Source: Humulus lupulus (taxonomy: Eukaryota > Streptophyta > Magnoliopsida > Rosales > Cannabaceae). Taken from it: a stretch of 64,000 nt of DNA. The stretch's first letter is position 1; every line of letters starts with the position of its first letter. The notes beneath the pieces were generated by a model, which worked only from the letters and a program-made list of their open reading frames with translations, did not search any database and was not told the origin of the DNA. Both the position numbers and the translations under genes were made by a program. Shown here piece by piece: positions 56,348 to 64,000 of this stretch. The stretch is taken from positions 143,009,766 to 143,073,765 of the forward strand of contig NC_084795.1 of assembly GCF_963169125.1 (NCBI RefSeq), written 5' to 3'.

Positions 56348-57795
56348 TTTATGACCATTAGGCAAAGTAATGTGAGTGACGATGAGTTTTCTATCAAAAG
56401 AAGCAAAACTATTAATATCAAAACAAATGTGGTGTGTGGCACAACTATCAAGTATCCAAAAATCAGATGGGAATAGGCTTTTGTTACAAGAAAAATTGTT
56501 CAAAACAAGGGTTGTCTTAGTCCTGGGGTTGTGTTCTGAATGGTTGTGAGTTTGTTGAAACTGTTGGTTGAGAATGGAAATGAGTTGTTGGAAATGTTGA
56601 GGTGTTAGACTTGTCGAGCTTGATGTAGGAGTTTATACTTGAAAGGTCTTTGAGGCATTCTCATTGGTGTACTAATGTGAGTTCTTTCTATCATAAACAT
56701 TGGTGGTAGTAGGTGTGTTGGTGGGTGGCCATAACCTGGAGGAAAGTTATGTAAGAAATAACACTTCTTTTTCAAGTGACCTAGTTTATGATAGTGGGTA
56801 CAAGTAGGGCAAAGTTTCTTTTTTCTCATAGTGGGGTTATTGAGAGTGGGGTTGTTGTGAAGGAGGTTGGAATTGGTAGAAGATGAGGAATTTTGTTTAG
56901 GATTCTGAGAAGGTTGGGATTGTGCGGCTGAAATGGAGATGTGGTGTTTTGGGTCTAATAGTCCTTGGCTTTCTTCTTGAATCGCCATGGAAAAGACTTT
57001 AGAAAGATTAGGAAAAGGGTCCATCAACAAGATTTGGCCCAACATGAAAAGATTCATTTAATTCCATCAAAAACTAAAGAACTTGATCTTGATTGTGATG
57101 ATCAAGATTGTTAATAGAGGCAACACAACTACAAGGAACACGAGGTCTAAGTTCATTAATCGCATCCCACATAGATTTCAATTTTGTAAAGTGAGAACAT
57201 ACTGAATCATCACCTTGATGAAGGTTGAAGAGGGTATTGCGCAATTCAAAGATTCTTGGCTCGTTCCCTTGGTCGAATCTATTGTTGAGCTCAGTCCACA
57301 TAGCTAAAGTTGTATCAAGGTATGCTACTCTTAATTTCGGGTGAGACAAAATGTAGGAGCCAAGACATAACCATTTGATTGCATCTATGCCAAGAAGTGA
57401 AATTAAGGTCATTTGGGGCTAGGATGGGAATAGTACCCATAAGGAACACAAATTTGTTCTTTGCTCCAATGGAGGTTCGGAAATCACACCTCCAAGAGGG
57501 GAAATTTTTCTTAGTCAGGGGTGGAAAAGAAAGGATGAGACTTGAGTGGTCACCATTGCCAAAAAATAAGGGCTTTGCACATCTTCATGGTGAGGACGAT
57601 CTTGAGATGTGAAGGAAGAATAACGATTGGATGTCACGCATGAACACCTTCAGCAGATTCATGAGAAGCATGAAGATCTGAATTTGGAGGTGGAGCACCT
57701 GGAATGGCGTTGTCGGATGGACCAGGCGGTGACGGAGCAGTTGGAGCCGTAGCCTCTAGAATAGGGTGTGAAGAGCGATTTCTTGTTCGGACCAT
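56348..57795 (-). pseudogene. Copia B gag and protease start
   Basis: ATG at 57795 starts a gag whose open pieces are 57412-57074 (MWTELNNRFDQGNEPRIFEL, typical copia gag) and 57057-56605. The nucleic-acid binding knuckle is CTHYHKLGHLKKKC near 56800; family members have a second Cys where this copy has Tyr. The protease start WILDSCATHHICFD (near 56450) keeps the Asp but has Cys for the usual Gly. The frame is cut at 56348 by the F solo LTR. The remaining pol lies at 54094 and below. Confidence 0.87.
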
Positions 57796-57812
57796 CTTCA
57801 ATGGAGAAGGGT

Positions 57813-57826
57813 TTGCGCTGATACCA
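57813..57826 (-). other. Primer binding site of copia B
   Basis: The minus strand reads TGGTATCAGCGC right after the LTR. It matches the initiator-Met tRNA primer site TGGTATCAGAGC common in Ty1/copia, with one change. Confidence 0.85.
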
Positions 57827-58028
57827 TATTAGGAAAAAGAAGTAAAAAACTTTATTGATTTGTGGAGAAAATGGTCTCACTCAATTACAAAGAAAGGGGT
57901 CTTAGCTATATATATAGCTAAGAATACAACTCAAAGAAAAGAAAAGTAACAAGACTCTAACTAATTACCAGATTAGCTAAACTAATCTAACTATAAAACT
58001 ATCTTATAGAAAATTAAGGGTTCTAATA
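57827..58028 (-). repeat. 5' LTR of copia B
   Basis: 202 bp, TATTAGGAAAAAG ... GGTTCTAATA. The duplication ACCTC follows at 58029-58033. Confidence 0.94.
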
Positions 58029-58033
58029 ACCTC

Positions 58034-59486
58034 CATTACCATATCTTTCAGCCTCTCTTTGATTCTCCAAACTTTTTCAGGTGAAAAATGCTTGAATTCC
58101 TCAAAATCATGCTATGATAGCCTGTTGAGAGAGAAAATTGTGGGGTTGGCTATGAGCCCAAAATGGTGAAATGGATGAAGAGCATAATAAGAAGAATCCA
58201 TGAGAACCCAGAACTTGCCTATATAGAGGTTCAAACTAGTGAGCTTATTAGGTATGAGCTTGACCTACTTGGCATATCTTACCGATGGTCCGTGGCTCGA
58301 ACCGACGTAGTTGCTACTATTGGGTCTGGTTCTCCACCCTTCATTGCTCTCAGATCAGATATGGATGCGTTGCCTATTCATGTATTTTGTCTTCACGGGC
58401 ATGTTTAATTTTTATTCATTTATTTTTTGGAACTATTTTTCTTAAAAAAAATTTAGCTATCCAATTCTATTGTTTTTTCAGTCAACTGTGCTCATTGACT
58501 TTGTTGCCTAAAATTTCCTTTGATACTTTGTTAATGGAGTTTTCTGTTACATTTAAATATTCATCACGTATTCACGACAACGAAAAAAAAGCTTTAAAAA
58601 ATTTGAAGATGAGAATGATGAAAATCTCAGGCAACATACTTGTAATTGTCTTACTAGATAGAGAAAAGGGTTAATGATAAGATTTGGCAAGATCATTTGT
58701 GAGAATAGACATAATTGGAATAACATTGGTATAGAGATTAAGAGACTCTATAGTTTAACTTCTTCTTGTTATACCTACAAACACAAAACAGTAACTAAAA
58801 GAAAAAGAAACAACCAAATATTATAGAGGTTTAGCCCAATAATATGAGCCTACGTCCACTTGAACTTCCCTCAACGAGATGATATTTTCTGCTCTAATGA
58901 ACGAAACAATACAAACAATGAGATCTATTCACTCAACCTAATCCTCACAACCATTTACGATGAAGTCCGTGTAACTCACTACACTAAAAAAGAACTGTGG
59001 CTTTCCTCACACCAAACACTCTCAAATCTTGGAGTAATCTTGGAGCTTTTCTTTCTCTAGATTCAATGTCCAGTAAAAAATGAAAACGTATATGACCTAA
59101 GAGTGATAAACCCCCTTCAATACAAAACAAAAATCACAGCTAACAAAAACAAACAATGATAAAAATACACCTATAAAAATAGGGTTATTTTGGTAACCGA
59201 ATTTCTACACCAGATAATTTAGTATCTAGATTATTTAATTTTGGACAGAGCAGGCTATAATAAATAAGGGGTTTCTGATAAAGGTTTTTGAAAATAAAAG
59301 AAAAATAAGTTATACTTTTCCAAGTGAAATAGACTTTGGAATGTGATTTGATTTTAGTAGGAGTTGGTGTAATGGACGCACAAAACAAAAAAAGATGGAA
59401 AAATGCATGCATGCGGCCACGATGCTCATGTCACCATGCTCCTTGGCGCTGTAATGATACTTAAAGAACTTCAAGATGTTTTATAG
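58034..59486 (+). pseudogene. IAA-amino acid hydrolase (ILR1-like), rest of exon 1, intron 1, exon 2
   Basis: Exon 1 (58034-58381) completes a hydrophobic signal peptide, then SCYDSLLREKIVGLA, a one-base loss near 58151, and MVKWMKSIIRRIHENPELAY, DLLGISYRW and RSDMDALPI, hallmark motifs of ILR1/IAR3-type amidohydrolases. Intron 1 is 58382-59360. Exon 2 (59361-59486) has [19 protein letters not shown], whose CGHDAH holds metal ligands of the M20 fold. Further lesions: TAA at 59370-59372 and TAG at 59484-59486 at the exon edge. The remaining exons are not seen before copia C. The enzyme would free indole-3-acetic acid from conjugates in the ER; this copy is dead. The paralogue cannot be named. 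Confidence 0.9.
58382..59360 (+). other. Intron 1 of the hydrolase with an LTR-like patch
   Basis: AT-rich, donor CAT|GTATTTT, acceptor TTTTAGTAG. Around 58825-58880 it holds TTATAGAGGTTTAGCCC and CTACGTCCACTTG, a phrase that also occurs in the Tat-2 LTRs (TTATAGTGGTTCGGCCCC, CTACGTCCACTT). This suggests an old LTR or TRIM fragment in the intron. Confidence 0.5.
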
Positions 59487-59836
59487 GTGAAGTCAAATTA
59501 AACCAAGCTTTTTGATTTTTAAACATTCTTTTCTCTTCTCTTCGGATTATGAACTTATTAATAAAGGCTACGTGTTCACTGACTTAGTCTTGATTATTAT
59601 TTCAAACGTAATTCTCATTCAAAATTGTAAATCCAAAATCTTACGAATTAGTTTTTATCTTCACCCAACTTTATTGGTGGAACTTCAAAAAATATTTGTT
59701 TCTAAAGTTTGTATTTATATGTGATTATCATAATTGAAAGAGATACCTTTTCTGCATTATTATATCATGGTATCATAGCCTTAAATCGATCCAATCATCA
59801 TTATCAATTTTTTTCCTCTTCCTTGTATCCCATCTA

Positions 59837-60560
59837 ATGACCAATAACAACACCAATCCTACCATTCTCAACACCAAGGAATCAAACAAGACTCTAATCA
59901 AACCCCACTCAAACTAAACTCTACCAATTAACTCTCTTGGAAGCTCCAATTCGAAAGTCTCTTCATTGGATATGACATTTTAGGCTATGTTGATGGTTCC
60001 AAACCATGTCCTCCAGCAACCATTACAAATTTAGATATATCCACACCAAATCCTGACTATAATGTTTGGATTCGTCAAGATCAACTAATCCTTAATGCCA
60101 TCTCATCAACAATCACTCCCCTCATAGCCCAAGACAAAACTTCAAGACAAGCTTAGACTATCCTGGACAACACATTTGCCAAGCCCTCTCATGGTCGCAT
60201 CAAAAAAATCAGAACCCAACTCAAAAATGTCACAAAATGCTCTCTCAACATCACTGAATTCATGCAATAAGTCAAAACCAAAGCACATGAGCTTGTCCTT
60301 TTAGGAGCTCCAATGAATGAATAAGACATCGTAGATAAAATTCTTGATGGTCTGGGTGATGGTTATAAAGAATTAGTTATTGCCATCCAAGCTAGAGATA
60401 CCTCTATTACCTTTGAGGAATTGCATCAGAAACTTCTCAACTTTGAAGCTTCTCTTCAATTAGCCACACTACCAGCACCTCCCCACTTTCCAGCTACATC
60501 CAATCCCACTACCAAATCCACAAAAATTTGGCGCTCCAATAATCATACACAACACACATG
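59837..60560 (+). pseudogene. Copia C gag
   Basis: ATG 59837 (MTNNNTNPTIL). After one frame change near 59915, a copia gag follows: LQFESLFIGYDILGYVDGSK, NVWIRQDQLILNAISSTI, then GRIKKIRTQLKNVTKCSL and HELVLLGAPMNE, ending near 60560. In-frame stops at four or more places, including TAG at the Trp of the RQAWTILDN-like box near 60155 and a stop where NxEFMQ is expected to continue. Confidence 0.85.
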
Positions 60561-60841
60561 AAGCCCTTCCTCCAAGACCATATCTTGGTGATTAGAGTGA
60601 GGAACCGATCAACATCAATCAACCACTATAAACTCAGGTTCATTGCTCCCGAAAAGTCTTCGACCTCCTCCAAGACAATATCTTGATCTCTGTCAGATCT
60701 ACATAATCAAGGGACACACAACAAAGAATTACCCGTCATTCTGACTCATGTCGATCCAAATGTCTCCAACACCAAACCCATCTACATGAAGACCTCCATG
60801 GCACTCATAGGCCATTCTTGCCACCTACCCTTCAATAACAC

Positions 60842-61649
60842 CATCTTGGCTTATGGAGAGTGGTGCATCTCTTCATGTCACTTCTGACCTCCATAACCTT
60901 TCATTACTCTTCATACACAGGCAATGATGATATCATGATCGGAGATGGCACCAATCTTCCTATAACCCACACTGGTTCCACCTCTCTCAAAACACCTCAC
61001 AATACTTTTACATTAAATAATGTTTTATGTGTACCCTCAATGCAAAAGAATTTAATTTCTATATCTCAGTTTTCCAGATCTAACAAAGTTTCAATAGTGT
61101 TCTTACCTGAATCTTTTCTTGTGAAGTTGCTTCGCACAAGGGCAACACTGCTGAGAGGACAAACTAGAGATGGTATTTATGAGTGGCCAAAATTCCCTCC
61201 TTTAATTGCATTTTCCACAATAAAAACCAGTTCATATGACTGGCATCATAGACTAGGACATCCTGCATTCCCAATCGTAAAGCATATTGTTTCCAACAAT
61301 AATTTAGAATTGTCATCATCATTGCCAAATGATTTTTCCTGTAATGCTTTTCTTTGAAATAAAATCCACCAAATGTCTTTATCCTACTATCCACTCAAGA
61401 AATCATATTTTCTGATGGGTGGACCTCTCCAATTTTATCAGTTAATGGATTTAAATACTTTGTCATTTTTCTTGTACATTTCACTAAATATATAAGCTTT
61501 TATCCCATCAAAAAAAAATCTGAAGTAATAGATGTTTTCATTAGATTCAACACAATCAGAGAAAAATATTTTCAATCAGCCATTAAAACTCTATACTCAG
61601 ACAATGGGGGTGAATACATTGCTCTAGCTAACTTGCTCTCCACCTTAGG
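60842..61649 (+). pseudogene. Copia C protease end and integrase start
   Basis: The protease active site reads MESGASLHVT, with GAG (Glu) at 60856-60858 where the catalytic Asp is expected. A frame change near 60900 leads to GNDDIMIGDGTNLPITHTGS and NVLCVPSMQKNLISISQF. The integrase zinc region follows (DWHHRLGHPAFPIVKHIV near 61240), and after frame changes an SDNGGEYIALANLLSTLG segment with the second catalytic Asp near 61600, where the F LTR cuts in. Confidence 0.88.
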
Positions 61650-64000
61650 TGTAACACCCTAAGTTGCTAATAAGGTTTAGGACCTTGATTAGCGTGCCTG
61701 GAGGGCAATAAGTAAATTAATATGATAATATATGAATTTAAATGAATATGTGATTAGAATGCATGTTTAGGTGGTATAAATATGCATGTGGGCCCCGTTG
61801 GCATGATAGGGGTAAATTGGTAATTTTAGCCCGTTGAGGGCATAAATGTGATAATTATACTATGTAGTTTGTACCATGTGGGTGTGGTGATATTAATGTG
61901 ATGCACGTGCCGAGACGGTCCTAGAGAGCTAGATAACTCAAAAGTCACAACGGGATTTTATACCTGGCTCGGGAGGAGCCTAGGGGTATTTTGGGGAATT
62001 TTGTGAGTTGAATTGAGAATTTGTGGTGAATGGTTATTGGTGATTGAGTAACCTGGGTAACCATTAGTAACTATTGAGGGTAACAGATTTTAGATGGAAA
62101 AGTGGTAGAATTGCAATATAGGTGAAAGGACAAGAGTGCCCTTGAGGTTTAGTTAGGAAGGGATTTTGATGGAGGGATAGGATGGTCTTTTGGCAAGGTT
62201 TAGATAGCTTTAGCTAAGGGAAATGAATATATACGATACTTTACGCTAAATATGACAAAAGCCAAGTTTTGGAGGTCTAGAGAACTCAAGAAGGAAAAGG
62301 AAAAACTAAGAACCTAGAAGGCAAAGTGGAAGAGGAAGTGAGCTGAGATTCTTTGAGGCTAGTGAAGAGCTTAAGGGTGTGGAATCAAACTCAGGTCAAG
62401 GACTACTTTGAGGTAAGGATTTATCCCGCTGTTTTGTTAAGTTTTCAACTTGATTTCTAGAAGGTAAGAATGTAAATTGAAAGATAGTCATGGCTGGTTT
62501 TGTGAGAATTCAGCTTGTGGAATTAGAAGGCTCAGCTTGGATCTGGAAGGAAGGGAGTTAGGGTTGGATTCTTCATTCAAGGTAAGGATTTTGTGTAATT
62601 ATAAAGTTTATTTCTGTTATGAATTATGGAATTTGAAGTGTGGCTTAGGTTTGGGTTTAAGCTTTTAACTTTCTGGTTTGAACTATTAAGGCATGAAACT
62701 AAAGTGTGATTTATGGGAGTGATTGTGTAATTGAGCTGGGTTATGATGTTTATAGGTTGTTGAATGGTCTATTTGGGGTTTTGAATTGGTTTTGGGGCTT
62801 AGGTGTGAGTTTGGGATGATTTGGGAGTGTTTTGGCTCGGGGAAATGCAAGGGAAAAACCCAGATTTCTGGGTTCGCGAAGGAGTGCCGCGGCCCTGTTC
62901 TTGGGCGCCGTGGCGCGAGGCTGTTTCTGGACAGGGGAGGCTTGCTAACTTGCTGGGCGTCGCGGCCCTCTAGGGCAGCGCCGCGGCGCTAGGCTATTTT
63001 CAGGACATGGAATTTTGTAATTTTGAGCTTTTGCTCCGGGGGTTCGGGGGATGATTCCGATGAATTGTTTTAGGAATTTGGGGGTCTCGAGAGTGTGGGA
63101 TTGGTCCCGGGAAGTGGTTTTGGATTGATTAGTATTAAAGGATGTTTTATATGTGTTGTGACTAGGTCTTTGGAGAGGCTCGGGTTAGAGGACCGTGCTC
63201 GCAGCCTTAGTGCATCAGAAAGCTCAGGATACAGGTAAGAAAACTGTAGCACCCGTATAGCAGGGCTTAGGCCCATAGTTTTGTTGCAGGGCGCGGCCCT
63301 AGACTGTATTATAGCTAGGATGTAGCATTACATGAATGATTATATATTTGACTGTTATTTGATAATGCTAAATGTGGAAATAGCAGAAAGAACGGCGAAG
63401 GCCGGGAACGGCGAAGGGCCGAGAACGACAGTGGGGCTGAGAATACCACTTAGCACATGGAGTGCTCGTGGTTAGGGTGAGACCCCAGTGGATACATGGG
63501 ATATCCTTACAGTATAGACCGAGATCCCAGGCTTTGGTAACGCCTCTGGGACGGCATGGTCGTATATGTGTTTGATTATATGGCCTGTCTGACTAGTTAT
63601 GAGCTATCTGCTGTAGTGACTGTATATTATGCATATGTTATGTACTGTTTGAGTTTTCTTGCTGGGCTTCGGCTCACGGGTGCTCTGTGTTGCAGGTAAG
63701 GGCAAAGAGAAAGTCAACCAGCCATGAGTACGGAGAGCGTGGGGGTGGCGCGTACATGTTTGGCTTGCCCGACCGCTTTGGTTGGGGGCATTTTTGAGAA
63801 ATGGTTGCACTAAATTTTGTTTTTGATAGTTTATCCACTGTGTAACTATTTTGAGTTGTAAATAGTTTACAAACCTTGTTTTGGGATCCCAAGTGTTAAA
63901 TAACTGGAACTTTTAGTGAAATGAAGTACTTTTAAAGGTTACAGCCTTGACTTTTTTGTTTAAAGCACGCTTTTGCTCTAAAAACCTCGCTTAACGAGTT
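61650..64000 (+). mobile_element. Family F LTR, right end outside window
   Basis: TGTAACACCCTAAG at 61650 directly follows the broken copia C integrase. It is homologous to the two F solo LTRs in the opposite orientation. It holds GC-rich palindromic words (about 62885-62995), short GGGAACGGCGAAG repeats (about 63395-63425) and the CTTGCTGGGCTTCGGCTCA block at 63658. Alignment with the 2292-bp copy suggests that it ends about 200 bp beyond the window. Whether it is solo or part of a full element is unknown. Confidence 0.85.

Larger units (their letters stand above)
36113..58028 (-). mobile_element. Copia B: Ty1/copia element split by two insertions
   Basis: LTRs at 36113-36313 and 57827-58028 (about 200 bp) with duplication ACCTC on both sides. 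The ends are TATTAG ... CTAATA rather than TG ... CA. Without Tat-3 (37522-52384), the F solo LTR (54095-56347) and their duplications, the element is about 4.8 kb, the normal size of a copia element. Order on the minus strand from the right: LTR, initiator-Met primer site, gag, protease, integrase, RT, RNase H, PPT, LTR. The whole coding region is decayed. Confidence 0.96.
59487..61649 (+). mobile_element. Copia C: Ty1/copia element, 5' part, cut by an F LTR
   Basis: A primer site TGGTATCATAGCC at 59768 (one change from the initiator-Met site) places the 5' LTR in about 59500-59767; its left end is not resolved. Gag, protease and integrase follow on the plus strand and stop at 61649, where an F LTR begins. 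The duplication there should be TTAGG (61645-61649). It lies in what would be intron 2 of the hydrolase gene. Confidence 0.8.

Noticed and set aside
59397..59445. Repeated GCATGCATGC as a regulatory RY element
   Set aside because: It is part of the codons for the conserved metal-binding HACGHDAH segment of the hydrolase.
62885..62995. GC-rich island in the last F LTR as a host CpG-island promoter
   Set aside because: It lies inside a repeat found three times in the window, with the same palindromic words; no gene follows.

Overview
The window reads as nuclear DNA of a flowering plant, most likely a eudicot. The evidence is spliced plant-type genes, AT-rich intergenic DNA, and Ty3/gypsy elements of the Tat type (antisense extra ORF, 3' tandem repeats) nested with Ty1/copia elements. 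The species cannot be fixed from sequence alone; a Rosales genome such as hop or hemp is only an impression. By my reading well over three quarters of the window is transposable-element DNA. I found no tRNA, rRNA or CRISPR.

Left cluster (1-27.4 kb). A Ty1/copia element on the plus strand (copia A; RNase H remnant at 13.9-14.3 kb, PPT and 3' LTR from 26.5 kb) is the oldest layer. It was hit by an LTR of family E (10756-11607), a solo LTR of family F (11632-13923) and a complete Tat-like element, Tat-2 (14785-26407; 585-bp LTRs, TSD CTTAG). The E LTR was in turn hit by Tat-1 (right end 10755), and Tat-1 by a copia-type LTR at the left edge. Tat-1 and Tat-2 carry gag-pol on the minus strand and a spliced ORF on the plus strand. 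In Tat-2 the antisense gene has its own TATA box, 5'UTR intron and five exons.

Middle (27.4-36.1 kb). This holds two MITE-like palindromes, a decayed LINE 3' half, long AT-rich DNA with degenerate repeats, a perfect solo LTR of the Tat-1 family (33172-33924, TSD GCAAT) and a small RING-H2 ORF (35519-35782).

Right cluster (36.1-64 kb). The first exon of a host gene for an ILR1-type IAA-amino acid hydrolase starts at 36081 and is cut after 32 nt by copia B (36113-58028, TSD ACCTC). The reading frame resumes exactly at 58034. Copia B hosts Tat-3 (37522-52384; 770-bp LTRs, TSD CTCTC) and an F solo LTR (54095-56347, TSD TTTAT). Tat-3 hosts an E solo LTR (41266-43181, TSD GTGGT) and an inverted protease-RT fragment. 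The host gene carries further lesions. It is followed by copia C (about 59.5-61.6 kb), itself broken by an F LTR that runs off the right edge.

None of the element polyproteins is intact. Most premature stops are TAG or TGA at positions where related copies have CAG, CGA or TGG, as expected from deamination of methylated cytosines. The most rewarding signals are the exactly reconstructable host-gene disruption, the antisense gene with an intron conserved in three elements, the element-specific tandem repeats beside it, and palindromic word pairs in the centres of unrelated LTR families.
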